Both the position numbers and the translations under genes were made by a program. Shown here one piece after another: positions 1 through 12,107 of a stretch of DNA of 64,000 nucleotides; position 1 is the first letter of the stretch; the number at the start of each line of letters is the position of its first letter. The notes below the pieces were generated by a model that saw only the letters and a program-made list of their open reading frames with translations, had not been told where the DNA came from and did no database searches. This DNA comes from Impatiens glandulifera (taxonomy: Eukaryota > Streptophyta > Magnoliopsida > Ericales > Balsaminaceae). The stretch lies in assembly GCF_907164915.1 (NCBI RefSeq), contig NC_061862.1:8605505-8669504 (forward strand). Reading direction: 5' to 3'.

Positions 1-1058
1 TAGAGTGAATTTAATTTATGATTGTATGTAATCACAAATTCAGTGGGAGTAAACATATATATCTAATTTTATATGTTGATGACATTTTGCTTGCCTCAAA
101 TGATATAGGCTTATTGTACCAAACTAAGACTTTTTTGTCGAGAAATTTCGAGATGAAAGATCTTGGTGATGCCTCATTTGTATTAGGGATCCAAATACAT
201 CGAGATCGTTCTCGAGGAATTCTTGAATTGTCACAGATGAGCTATATCGATAAAGTACTTAAAAGATATGGCATGCAAGATTGTAAATTAGGAAATACCC
301 CAGTCGCTAAGTGAGACAAATTTAGTCTTCAACAATACCCTAAATGAAATTTGGAAATTCAAGAAATGCAAAAGATTCCATATGCTTCCGCAGTTGGAAG
401 TCTAATTTATGCTCAAGTTTGTACGCGTCCATATATTCCGTACATAGTTGGCGTATTAGGAAGATGTTTGAGCAACCTAGGTTTGGATCATTGGGAAGCA
501 GCTAAAAGGGTTATGAGATATCTAAAGAGAACTAGAAGTTAAATGCTCACATATCGGAAATTGGATAATCTTGAGATCATTTGGTATTCTGACTCTGATT
601 TTACGGGATGCCAAGATAGTTTAAGATCCACTTCGGGCTATGTATTCTTGTTGGCTGGTGGAGTGATCTCTTGGAAGAGTTCCAAACAAGGACTTACAGC
701 TTCCTCCACCATGGCAGCAGAGTTTGTAGCATGTTATGAGGCATCAAATCAAGCAATATGGCTAAAGAATTTTTTCATTGAGCTGCGTATTTTGAAAGGG
801 ATTGAAAGATCACTTAGGTTATTTTGTGACAATAATTCAGTTGTGTTATATTCGAATAATAATAGGAGCTCGACTAAGTCAAAACATATCAATATAAAGT
901 TCCTAGTTGTGAAGGAAAGGATACAAAGTGGTCAAATTTCTATAGAACACTTGGGTACAAACTCCTTGATAGTTGATCCCTTGACAAAGGGTCTGCCGTC
1001 TAATGTCTTTCATGAACACACTACTAACATGGGTGTTTTAGAGATGGATGATATCTAG
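1..1058 (+). pseudogene. Copia pol fragment: reverse transcriptase C-terminus and RNase H
   Basis: All coding pieces lie in one frame, broken by stops at 312-314 (TGA), 345-347 (TGA) and 540-542 (TAA). The catalytic box LYVDDILLAS is intact near 78-110, followed by the Copia connection region (SAVGSLIYA) and RNase H with YSDSDF, STSGYVF, STMAAEF and the C-terminal TKSKHINIKF and DPLTKGL motifs. In a live element this polyprotein would reverse-transcribe the element RNA in virus-like particles. Because the frame is kept throughout, the damage is nonsense mutation without indels, suggesting moderate age. Confidence 0.92.
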
Positions 1059-1470
1059 GTTAAGTGGGAGTTTGTAAATTCAGTTGTCTTTCAGTTTATT
1101 TATGGATATTTATGTAATTCAGTTTCTAATAAGATAGTATTGTACGGTTTATTGCATTTTGTACAATAAATTTAAAGTTTGATCTCACTAAAGTTAAGGA
1201 AGGACCAGTTGAAAATTGACATAAATAGATCACCTTTCATGTAATTTTTCATGCCACAAATTCATGATTAATCTATATCATTTAGTCATATTGATATTTG
1301 TGACCATTGAAGGTTTAGTTGTGATTGATACAACGAAGACCGCCTTGATCCTTGTTAATATAATTAATGGACGAGATTGATAATATTCTCAAAATCCAGG
1401 ACAATACTGTGCACAATAAGGATATATTATTCATTTTTAAATATATATATATATATGTCTAGTGGGAGAT

Positions 1471-1954
1471 TGTTAGAATTTAAATGGACATTTATATATT
1501 TAAATGAATATATATGGTCATTGATTATAATAAGTCAATATTATGTGATCTAAGGATGTTTGAGATTTGACTTAAGGACGTTATTGTTATGAATTAAATT
1601 GTGAATACCTTGCGGTATTTCTAATTTGATTAGGGGCCAATTAGAAATTAGCGTAATGAGGGTTATGACGGTTATGGTCCCAAAAAGCAGAAGAAAATTA
1701 AAAAGAGGTTGGTTGATAAAAAATAAGGACGAACTTATTTTATCACACTCTCTCTCTCTCTCGAATCCTCATCATCGGAGAAATAAGGCTAAAGGATTTC
1801 TACCCTTTTGGAAGACCATCTCATTTAATCATGTCTAAGGATCCAGGTATGTATATTCGCTTTTGTCTTTCATATCTCAGGAAAAAGAATGAAGATCTAG
1901 GTGTTATAGTTTATGATTTAAGATATTATGGAATTACTTTAATTAATTCCAACA
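1471..1954 (+). repeat. 3' LTR of the Copia element
   Basis: It starts TGTTAGAATT directly after the polypurine tract and ends AATTCCAACA, near-perfect inverted termini (TGTTAGAAT / ATTCCAACA). Length is 484 bp, normal for short plant Copia LTRs. It contains a CT microsatellite at about 1745-1762. The matching 5' LTR is outside the window, so the right end rests on the terminal inverted repeat alone. Confidence 0.75.
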
Positions 1955-3412
1955 TGTCAATTATGAAGTCAATGTGAGCTCGCGTGTCTCAAAGTCGTAG
2001 AATATTATTTAAATTGTGCGCACAAAAATTGAATCTACCCTCCTGAACATTCTCATCCATTTGCTTATCATTCTTGCGTTTAACATCAACATAATCTATA
2101 ACATATAGACAAAACTAGTTAATTTATATTTTTCACTTTTATATATATATTTCATTTTTTCATCATATTTTTTATTTTTCTCTTTTATGTTCAAATGGAT
2201 AGAATGTACTCATGATCACATATTTATAATTATATTCTTAAACGTATTTATACATATATATAGTTCTAACATAACGAGTCAAAAGACTTTTGACGTGGCT
2301 TTGTTTTTGTGCACGATTAGTTAATGAGTCTAGTGGAAAGTATAAAGGATTTTCAGGCCTATGACTTCCATGATAAGAGAGAGGTGTCACAACGACAAGG
2401 GCGACCCGAAGGCCGCCGATATAGATAAGTTTCTTCATTGAAATGTGCCCCTCACCGCGAATCATAGTCCCCTCCTATATTGCTAAGGGAGCTCACTAAA
2501 TGGAGAAAAATATTATCCCGGGTTTTTTACCTAAGTTTATAACTCACAAATATTGCTAAATAAAGGGATATATCGTAATTCTACATTGATGAAACTTAGC
2601 ACGTGAGATATAAATATCAACGCACACCCTATAATACCTCAAAACAAGAGAACTATTGTAGCTCAAATGCACGAAGGACAATTAAAGTTTTAAATTGTAA
2701 AATATATTTCTAAACATTTTGACTAAAATATGTTTCGATGTAAGCATTTAATATTCCCAATAGAGTTGTCAAAATTGTAACGCGATACAAATCGATCTCA
2801 ACTTTTTCTTTAGTATCGATATGCGTTGTGTAAGGACATTATTTTTTGTGATAAAATTTATATTATTGAAAACTAAATAGTCTTGAAATAAATTAGACTT
2901 TATAGTCAAACCCCAAACTTACATTCTCGTCGAATCTCACCAATTGGAAATTAATGGTAGTTTAACCTATGTCTCTTTTAACTTTTTTCGATTTTGAGAA
3001 TAAATCTCACGACGAATAATCGCCACCTAATTTTTTTCTCAAATTAGGAAAAAAGAATTTTGATGTATGAACACCAAGAATCGGAGATTCTATTTTTAGT
3101 TTGGTGCTTTGTCACATGTGGAAAATATCGATGATATACCCCACACGTCCGTCTAGTTAGATGGTCTCTCTACTACTATATTTTTGGTCTTTTTAAAAAT
3201 TTTTATTTTTACACTTTACTTTTTATGCATTTAATTCTAGTGCTAAATTAAATTATTATATACACTCTTGTTTAAATTATTATACCATGTTAATTCTAGT
3301 GCTAAATTTGATTTTAATGTCGAGGTCGGTCATTTATCAAAGACACAGACTAGTATATAATTTCGTGATAAAAAAATTCATCGAAATCATTTATATATAT
3401 AATATATATATA

Positions 3413-3478
<66 letters not shown>

Positions 3479-4310
3479 TATATATAATATATAATATATA
3501 TATATATATTATATATATAAACAAGAAGCATACAAAAATAACAGGTACAAATAGGAAAATCATGTAAAAGATGTTACATGGACATAATATACATACACAT
3601 ATATTATAAAATATTTATACATTTCAAAAATGTTCATGGAGTTATATTAAAACAGTCGGAAAAATATAAAGTTCCCAAAATAATGTGAAGATCGATATTT
3701 GGATTGTAATATTTTGGACAAGCAATTTGTAAGTTATGACTATGTAATTGAGAAAATATTAAGTTTTCGATAAACGAACTCTTATTGGAAATGTTTCTAT
3801 GTTTTTTATTAATATTATTTCAAGTGTTTTATATTTTTGTATTTCTAATAAATATTTATAGCAAGATAATAAAATGCACAAAATAAAACAAAAACTCGAA
3901 ACAAAAAGGCTTAGGAAAAATAAATCGGACATGTTGAATCGTGTGGGACTTGGTTCATGTAGTAGAGATGTCGGTTGGGCGAGCTAACCATTTTCTCGGT
4001 CGTTGGCAGAGATTTTGGCGAAAATTCTCTATCGAAAAACAGGCATGGCTAATCTTCTCGTTCAAAAACTAGGTCATGATTAAAACATACAGTCGAAAGG
4101 CTGAAAACTTAGCTAGCGACCATATTTTCTCGGTCAGATGCGAGGCTAACTACTTTTATCGGTCAAAAAGTTAACAAGGTCATTTTGTCTCGATCAATTA
4201 GCTTCATGTTTCGATCGCAACATGAAAACAAGGTTGGGTAGTTGCTTAGCTGGTTTTCGAAAACTAGGCCACGACCATAAATCAATATTTTGGCTAATTG
4301 TTTGGATAGA
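1955..4310. other. AT-rich intergenic stretch with no gene seen
   Basis: No coding sequence is recognised. A 75-codon ORF on the minus strand (2465-2238) sits in a locally GC-richer patch but matches nothing I know. About 2870-3110 resembles, in reverse orientation, an LTR-derived repeat also seen near 25360-25500 and 29270-29480 (shared phrases around TTACATTCT and TTTGACTATA). An AT microsatellite lies at about 3390-3520. Confidence 0.6.
3390..3520. repeat. (AT)n microsatellite
   Basis: A run of alternating A and T with a few interruptions (AATATA, CTATAT). The apparent ORF across it encodes only I/Y repeats. Confidence 0.9.
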
Positions 4311-6546
4311 ATGTTTGTTCATTGCTTCTTTTTTTGGGTTTCTTTTACGACGTTATCTTTGCTAGAATCATGAACATAAAAATGGTTTAGAGTTCATAAA
4401 GAACTTGGTTATCTATACAAAATAAAATAAAATAATTGTTTTATATAACATAAGTTTTGTAAAAAAAAATACTATTTTAACGAAATTTTTCTATTTTTAT
4501 ATAAATGAAATGAATAAATCTAGGGTTTTGGTTTTGAGAAGATTTTTCGTCGGAGGGAGTTGAGAAAGAGATATATTTAGATATTTTTTTAAACATAAAT
4601 TATTATTTTTTTTTCTATAGATGTAGATTAGTGACATTTATAAGTTTGTAGTCCCACATTTAAAAAGTACGTACATAAGGTTTTTTTAAATCCACTCGAT
4701 TGGCATGGAATAGAAAAAAAGACTGAAAACGTTAGGGACCACATGCCGTAGACTCACGTGGTAAAGTTTGAAATAATTAGTTTATAGAAACAGTGAAAAT
4801 AATTGAGGACATTTTGATAGGTGCTGTTTGTTTTGTACTTTTGATAATAATAAATTTATTTAATAATAAAATTGTTGATAACTTATTTTTTATTTCATAA
4901 ATCAAATAGCATTATCGATTCATAAATATTTGTTGGACTAAAAAATAACCTTTTAGGTTTATTTTATAAATATTCATTATATAAAAGCTTGTTTGATTAA
5001 AAATGAACTTTTACTCACACAATAATCTTATCAATTGTTTTTAAATTAAATTATTAAATTTATTAATTACTAAAATATTTAATTTATTTCTATAAAATTT
5101 AATTTTTTTTAGAATTTAATTAATTAAAACTCAATTAATTATTTTGGCATGAAATAATTTTTTTAGATAAAAACTAATTACAAATTTCAATAACCTATAA
5201 TTAAGTTAATGGCTGACCTATTTAATATTTATTTTGGTGTGTTTAAACCCATCATATTTATAAATTTAGTTGGGGTTCAGTCATTCATTTAATACATTGA
5301 AAAAGTTAAGATCAAACCATTAAATTTATTTTATTGGTTTGTCAAAAAAGAATTATTAAATAATATAATAATACTTAAAATTTACTTTTAAAAATAATAA
5401 TAATAATAATATGATGAAAATTATATATAAATTTGTTTAGTCAAATATATATTTTCTTAAAATAAATTATTTTTAATATTATTAATTAGTTTTTAAATAT
5501 TTATTAAGAGAATATTTGTTTATCCTACTAATTATAATTAATTATTTTTTTTTAAATTTTAACATATGATGGCTTGGTAGATAGTTCTCACTTTTCAATC
5601 ATAATGACTAAAGTGACAAACCTAACTATTTTAAACCTTATTCATTAATTTTTCATTTAATTTTGACCCATTGGATTCTATTTAGGCTAACAATAATTTT
5701 ATTTTCACTTTTAAATTTAGGATCATCCATTAACTTCAAATTTATATCAAACAAAAATGCTAGCCGAAAGCAAGCCTTAAAAGTCATAAAAGGAGACTTA
5801 GAGATAATAATGGAATTCTTTATAATGATGTCTATGCCCTTTTAAATTAATTTTATTATATATACAAAATATAAATTGTGATGAAGGTTAATTAAATTGT
5901 TTTTATTCATTTACTTAAATTACAAAATAAATGAATAATTTATTATATTTTGTCTTTGAAAAATATTATCTAAACAAATTAATTGTAATTTTAATGAGTT
6001 TTAAGAGGAAACTAGAGCTGGTATGATATAAGGTTTTATAAGAGTATGTTTTAGGATGTAATTATCATTCTAACTGTTAGATCGTTAATTCCATTAATTA
6101 AAATACTAAATACTTTTACTTTATTTTATAAATTTTAAAATTTAAATTTAAATAAAAATATATAATAATTCAATCAATTAAAAATTAAAATAACTAATTT
6201 TTATCAAAGAAGATTAATTCTAAAAAAATCTTTAAATGATCAATACCAAACCAACTCTTGAAACCTTTTAAAATTAATAAGATAATTTTATATTTGATCT
6301 GAATAAATTTAAAAAATTTTAAATAATAATTAAATTGGTAACATTTATTATTTTCCTATCATACCTTGTAAAAAAATGAAGAAAGATAAAAGGATTAACA
6401 ACAATTATAATTAGATGGTATATTTTCAGCTAATTAAAAATGTGAAATTGTAAGATAATTGTGTAGCTAATACATTTGTAAAAAAATTAAATATTTTATC
6501 ATTTTAATGCATTATTTTTAGATCTTTTATGTTATTATAAAATTAT

Positions 6547-6547
<1 letters not shown>

Positions 6548-6634
<87 letters not shown>

Positions 6635-6656
6635 CTATATATATATATATATATGA
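6548..6656. repeat. (AT)n microsatellite
   Basis: Roughly 110 bp of alternating A/T inside the left arm. The matching place in the right arm (about 34450-34475) has a much shorter tract, so it expanded or contracted after duplication. Confidence 0.9.
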
Positions 6657-6889
6657 TTATAAAATATTATATATGATTTTCTTTTTCAAATTATTATTTT
6701 TAGCAAGGCTGAACATTGTAGGACCATGTGTTAAGAATCGCGTGAGTATACAGTAAGCACGCCTTTTGAGAGAAAATTGTAAATAATTGAGTAAAAAAAT
6801 TATCTGGTTTGAAATAATTCATGTCCCACAATTTTTATTTCATTTTTTAATATATCTAAATTTTATTTATTTTAAAAAAAAAAAAAATT

Positions 6890-8277
6890 AGGCACGATTT
6901 TATTTGAATTTTTAAAATAATTCAAACAAATTAATTTTTCAATTCACCACTTCTCAACTATTACATCACTCATTTCACTAATCAAAATATTAAATAACAT
7001 TTTTTTAAATTATTATTTTTATTTTATTTATATATATTAGTATAATTTAAGTATTTTACCAAAAATAATCATTACCTCTTCAAAATTATCACCCATCATT
7101 TATTTTTTCTCTCTCTTGATTTTTTAAATACCACAACCAAACAAGGAACTAATTCTCAAACTAACCTTATTTCTCGTTCATTTTCCAAACTTTCCAAACT
7201 AACATACTTTGTTCATTTATTCCCAAACTAACATACTTTACTATTCAAACTCAGTTCTTTATTTATTTTTATTTTTTTAATTTTTTATATTTAAACTTAT
7301 TATATATATATATATAATTATTATTTTTATTAAAATATTTAAATTATCATTTATATAAATTTGATTATTATATTTTAATATATATTTAAATTATTATTTT
7401 TATAAATTTGATTATTTATATTTTAATATATATTTATTTTTAATTATTATTTTATAACATTTTATTTTTATTTAAAAAAGTTTAATATATATTATACAAA
7501 TGAGAATTGTTTAAATATAACGACAAAACAATTATAAAAAAAATATGATCGTTTAAATTGTCACCAATAAAGTGGAAAATAAGAGATTAAACATTCAAGA
7601 ATAATAATAAAAATAAGTCAAATATGTTTATCAACTAACAAACCTAAGATAAAATATAGTGTTAAGATTTCAGATATGCTCAAGAAAATCAATATTGGAC
7701 GTTTTAATAACACATGATTGAAAAAAATATGATAATTTTATTCCCAACAAAATTTTGAGAAAGAAGAGAAACTAACGAAGTTAAAGTCATGTATTCAAAT
7801 TGAGATGAGTAACTCACGAAAGACTATAAAACTTAGTTAAAGATGTGTTTGAGTAAAATTGTAAATAATTTAGAAAAGAATTATTGTAATTATTTTATAA
7901 ATTATTATATAGTTATGATTAAAATATTTTAATATATTAGTATTTATTATTATTTATGAGGATGATAAAGTGGATATTTGTTATATTATATAAATAATAA
8001 TTGAAATGTAAATATATATTAAAATTAAAATTATAAAATTTATAAAATAATAATTTAAAATATATATCAAAAATATAATAATGTAATATACATCAAAATA
8101 TAAATAATCTAATTTATAAAAATAATAATATAAATACATTTAATAATAAGTTTAAAATATAAAACTGAGTTTGAATAGTAATGTAGGTTAGTTTGGGAAT
8201 GATTGAACAAAGTAGGTTAGTTTGGGAAGTTAAACGTGAAACAAGGTTAGTTTGAGAATTGGTTCTCGAACAAGACC
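6890..8277 (+). mobile_element. Tourist/Harbinger-type MITE (interrupted), left arm
   Basis: The interior (TTCAATTCACCACTT..., about 6940-7140) matches the better-preserved MITE at 46287-46551. The right terminus reads CCACAACCAAACAAG, then an inserted Mutator-like element, then ACCTAT, giving the family terminus ...AACAAGACCTA. The left terminus (near GGCACGATTTTATTTG, about 6891) is degraded. Boundaries are approximate. Confidence 0.5.
7146..8265. mobile_element. Mutator-like non-autonomous element (MULE MITE)
   Basis: It has long terminal inverted repeats of about 110 bp: the left end GAACTAATTCTCAAACTAAC matches the reverse complement of the right end, GAACCAATTCTCAAACTAAC. The TIRs contain short internal repeats of CCAAACTAAC. 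Flanking 9-bp sequences CCAAACAAG (7137-7145) and TCGAACAAG (8266-8274) agree at 7 of 9 positions, as expected of a 9-bp Mutator-class target duplication. It is absent from the right arm. The interior is AT-rich and non-coding. Confidence 0.75.
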
Positions 8278-9518
8278 TATATTTTAAAATATTATTTTTT
8301 ATTTATTTATAATATATATTAATACCCTTTAAGTATTTTAATAAAATAATCACAACCTACTCAAAATTATCAACCATCATTAATTTTTTCTTCTTCAAGA
8401 TTTTTTTAAAAACCCAATCCAAAGAGAAATTAGATTAACAGTTTACGAGTCATTATAAAAAAAAGAAAAATTATATGTAATAAAATTAAATTATAAAAAT
8501 AAAATTTCTAATTTCTATTTAATGTATTTTATATTAACTATAATATAATGTATTGAAGAATTAATTTATATTTTGATTTTACATTTTTGAAATAAAAAAG
8601 CAATAATTCATGTTTTTAATTTAATTTGTTGTAATCTTTCTTTAAAACTTACATCTATAACATCATACACTCCATTCTTACCTTAAGCAACAAAATAAAG
8701 AAAAAATATATATCTGATATTTGTGAGATCGTCCACGGCATGTCTAATTAAATTTGTTGAGTTTATGCTTAATTCAATTCAAAAGAGTATTTAAAACTTA
8801 TTTTTGGAAATGGTTGTGATTTCTAATTCATTATTGCTTATTTATATATCTATTTCTATAAATATTTTTTTCAGTTTTACTAAACTTATTTACGTGTTGA
8901 AAGAAATAACTACAAGTTTACATATTGTTTTGTTGAATGATATAATTGAAATTATCACTTTGAATCATTAATGATCATATTTATTTAAAATCTAGTTAAT
9001 TTTGGATTTATTGGGTATTTTGAAATTGTTATTGATGTATTTGAAATTTTTAATGAGTTACTTTTAAAATAAATTATTTTTAATTAGTTCAATTATTATA
9101 TGATGAAATTAAAATGGAGATGAGTTAATTCATTTTTTTAATTATTTTAAATGAAATTAAAATTCAATATAAGTGATTTATCTAAGTGATTTTTTTTAAA
9201 AATGGAGAAACAAAACTATTCACAAAATCACTACGAATTATTATTTTTAAATAATCAAGTTATTTAAATAACTCTATAGACCTTCAAACTTAATCCAAAG
9301 TTATATATTTGCAATCCTGCACCATTTAAAAAAATTCTATTATTTTATTATATTTTTATAAAAAGTAATAAAATATATAAAATAATATTTTTATATAGTA
9401 TAATATATTAAAAACTCATATTATTATAAAAAATATAATTAATAAATAATATATTTAATTATACTTAGTGTTAAACAATATACAAATATTAGCCCAATCT
9501 CTTACTACTTATCAAACA

Positions 9519-9563
<45 letters not shown>
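9519..9563. repeat. (AAT)n microsatellite
   Basis: About 15 units of AAT/ATA. The right arm has no such tract at the matching position. Confidence 0.9.
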
Positions 9564-9774
9564 TAATAATTGCAGTAATTATAATTGTTCTTCCTAGTAT
9601 TAATAATATAAATTATATTTATTTAAATTATTATTTTTATATTTTCAAACAAAGGATTGAAATTTCAAATCTATAATTTTTTTAAACTCAATAATTCAAT
9701 ATGAATTGAAAGATCTTTAAAAAAATATGACTTTTGATAAAATTCAGGACTCATTAATGGAGTGAGTTGTAGAT

Positions 9775-10427
9775 TAAGAAGATATCTTTTTGGCATATCA
9801 TATTTATTTTTCGCTAATGACACTCTCTGCATGGTTCATATTATTTATAAGAATTTTAAACACATTTGAGTTATTTTATGGTTATTCGGTGCATTTTTCG
9901 GTTGTCGAGTTAATCTTAATAAGTTTGACATATTTTTTTCAAATTCTGTTTCGAATAGAAAAGGATGAGGTTGGAAAATGTGTTGCGATTTAGAATTGTT
10001 GGTGTTCTGTCAACATATTTTGGTATGCCATTAGATGCTAAATTACGATCAAATATCTCTTGGGACCCGATTATCACTAAATAAAATGTAAACTATCTAG
10101 ATGGAAAAGAAAAATAATCTCGAAAGGGGGTCGACTAATTCTCATTAAGAGTGTGTTGTCATCTATGCGAACATATATGATGTCGTTATTCATTCTCTCT
10201 AAGAGTGTGGTAGTGAAAATGAAGAGAATAATGTGTAAATTTCTTTGGGGATCTTTTAACTCATCGTTTTCTCATCTAGTTAGTTGGGATAATGTTAAAT
10301 GTTTTAAAGATTAAGGAAGTCAGATATTTGAGATCTCATTTATTTTAATTAAGCTCTTCTATGAAAATGGTGTAGTAGATTTGCAATGAAGTCGAATAGT
10401 CTTTGGATATCGATAATCATATGTAAG
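9775..10427 (+). pseudogene. 5'-truncated LINE (L1-type) reverse transcriptase fragment, left arm
   Basis: It starts just before a decayed FADD catalytic box (read as FFANDTL at about 9808-9830) and continues through FELFYG and, in a shifted frame, a stretch equivalent to LGMPLDAKLRSNISWDPI and KIISKGGRLILIKSVLSS, the conserved segment downstream of the catalytic box in plant L1 ORF2. Several frameshifts and stops are present. The same truncation start occurs in the right arm, so the insertion predates the inverted duplication. Confidence 0.8.
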
Positions 10428-10431
10428 AAGA

Positions 10432-10540
10432 TATGAAGAACGATGAAGATCGGAGAGAAGAAAGCTTTGAAGATTTGGAAATTTGTAGAGAGAGAAAGCA
10501 CATGTGTCGAATGAGATGGTTTTGATTTATATAGATGACG
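10432..10540 (-). promoter_or_regulatory. Third accessory-unit promoter, ORF lost
   Basis: The minus strand reads CTATATAAATC (about 10536-10526) followed by a C/T-rich leader resembling those of the two complete units, then stops at about 10430 before any ATG. Upstream, TCAACTGTTCGGAACCGTC resembles TCAACCGTTCCAAG of the neighbouring unit. It points leftwards, into the antisense strand of the left-arm LINE. Confidence 0.55.
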
Positions 10541-10924
10541 GTTCCGAACAGTTGAGAAGATGAACCGTCGCTTGAGATTTTGGCGCCAATTTTCCCTCCA
10601 AAAGTTACTGCAGTAACTTTCGGCGGTAAAAACGGAGATTCAGTGGGCGGTAAATTTGGGAATTAAAACCGTGGGCGGTTAAATTTTCAAACTTTTGATT
10701 TTTGCTCGAAGTTCCGGTTTTACTTGAAGACTTGTTAACCGGAAGTTTTTAGGTTAACTTTAAGTTTGTGTGTATAAGTTTAAAACCGGAGAGAAAGCTA
10801 TGAATGAAAACCGGAGACTTTGAAATTTGAATATTCATAAATAAAATAGTGAACATTGAGCGGTTTTGGTCGTACAACAAAATGACCAAAACATGGAAGG
10901 GAAAGACAAATGACTTAGTCTTCT

Positions 10925-11672
10925 TGAACCAATCCCCTTCCACCATTCTTTCGTACCATTTGTCCACGGTGTTTTCGGGGTGACCGTTCCTCAATCCTTG
11001 ATATCCACCTGTGCATCATGAGCATGGTGATGGTGTTGACGGTCCAACCGGAACACCGGTTCCAAGGTTGCGGCGCTTAGACATCAGAAACCGAGTAATT
11101 TGAGGGGCGAAGCTGGTCCTTCCCCTTGCAGCGGTCATGAGCTGCTTCAGTTTGTTGAAGAGGTACGTTGCTCAGTTGATAGAGGAGTTTCGAACGATGG
11201 CTATCATAATGTCGAAAGCCTCCCAGCTGTAATTCTGGTTTGACATTCGGACTATGATAGACCTTTGGACCAAGTCATGCAGGACTTGATAGTGGGGAGC
11301 AAGTGTTTCTTTCTTCCCAAAGTCTTTGATCGGAGTGTTGGAAGAAGAACATAGGAAAAAGTCTTCCTTAGCCGGTAGGAACGGTGTTGGGAAGTCTGAG
11401 AAACCTTCGGTTAGAAGGTGAAAGAAGTTGGCGAATTCCTCTTCGGTAAACCGAAAGAATTGACCGTCGACGATGGTGCGGATGCTGCCATCATCTAGAA
11501 CATGACCGTTGTTGAAAAATTCACACACCTCCTCCACGAGGATAGTGTCTGAACCTTTGAGAAAACCTTGGAGACCCGATTCTATGATATGTTCAAAAAT
11601 ACCTTCATAGCATGCACTGTCTTTGACGTCTTCGAAATCAATGATAAGGGTATTTCTGAGTTCAGCCGACAT
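10925..11672 (-). pseudogene. Copia accessory ORF, unit 2 (almost intact N-terminal 166 codons)
   Basis: The reading frame opens with MSAELRNTLIIDFEDV and continues for 166 codons to a TGA (ending at 11172), then resumes in frame as ATYLFNKLKQLM...RTSFAPQI. The stop replaces the tryptophan seen in unit 1 (VNWSWIIF), so one TGG-to-TGA change probably broke it; further downstream frames shift. The domain pattern (IIDFE, SGLQGFL, VCEFFNNG, ALF/LLTEGFSD, ILHDLVQRSI, WSxLLFN) recurs in units at 12846-12108 and 23288-24022. I recognise it as a plant transposon-associated protein without known function. No catalytic motif, signal peptide or membrane segment is visible. Confidence 0.7.
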
Positions 11673-11770
11673 TGTGCGAAGGAGTGAGAAAGGCTGAGAA
11701 GATTTCTGTGATTTTTCAAGCTCTTGAGAGAAGGAAGGCAGGAAATGTGTTTTGAGAATGGGGGGTTGAG

Positions 11771-11784
11771 TCCCCTTTTATAGC
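11771..11784 (-). promoter_or_regulatory. TATA box of accessory unit 2
   Basis: The minus strand reads CTATAAAAGGGGA about 100-110 nt before the ATG at 11672, with a C/T- and A-rich leader typical of a plant 5' UTR between them. Confidence 0.65.
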
Positions 11785-12107
11785 TTGGAACGGTTGAGAG
11801 CATTTAATGAGGATATTTGAAAAATCTAGCCGTTTATGTCTAGTCATTAATGTCTTTGTGATTTTCCAAGAGAATAAAGGCATGTCTTGTCGAATCAAGT
11901 CAGGCATGCTTTTTAATAATGAGAGTTTCTGTTTCCAAGAGATTTGATTTGATTTTGATACGGCACATTAAATATTTGATCATTTATGATTCTAGATTTT
12001 AAAAGAGGAAGGAAATACGCTCCATTAATTTAGATACAAAACCGGTAGTACAACAAAATTACCGGTTTTGGAAAGAGAGATGAAATAAAATAAAAGGAGA
12101 GGACAGG

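Larger units (their letters stand above)
1..1954 (+). mobile_element. Ty1/Copia LTR retrotransposon, 3' part with 3' LTR
   Basis: The window opens inside the reverse transcriptase of a Copia element and runs through RNase H, about 400 bp of non-coding DNA, a polypurine tract (AGTGGGAGAT at 1461-1470) and the 3' LTR. The 5' part lies outside the window. An earlier AGTGGGAG at about 1064-1071, just after the RNase H stop, resembles the polypurine tract but has no LTR start after it. The element is dead: three in-frame stops interrupt pol. Confidence 0.9.
4311..10427 (+). repeat. Left arm of a large inverted duplication
   Basis: The sequence reads, in reverse complement, along 31738-36882. Matching landmarks are the block around 4320-4560 against 36600-36880, the CACGTG-containing block at about 4730-4765 against 36360-36400, the ORF-like stretch 5663-5845 against 35431-35243, the block at about 6715-6800 against 34330-34400, and the LINE fragment 9775-10427. 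Identity by eye is high but with many small indels, so the duplication is not recent. The outer end stops near 4311. The inner end stops near 10427, inside the LINE fragment, where the Copia complex begins. No intact gene is present. Confidence 0.85.

Noticed and set aside
2238..2465. A 75-codon minus-strand ORF in a GC-richer patch
   Set aside because: No known family, no promoter and no conserved second copy; too little evidence for a gene or an organelle-derived insert.
3287..3472. A plus-strand ORF ending in I/Y repeats
   Set aside because: Its second half is the (AT)n microsatellite.
5663..5845. A 60-codon ORF also present at 35431-35243 (minus) with very similar translation
   Set aside because: The similarity extends well outside the ORF in both directions and reflects the inverted duplication. 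Composition is AT-driven and no domain is recognisable.
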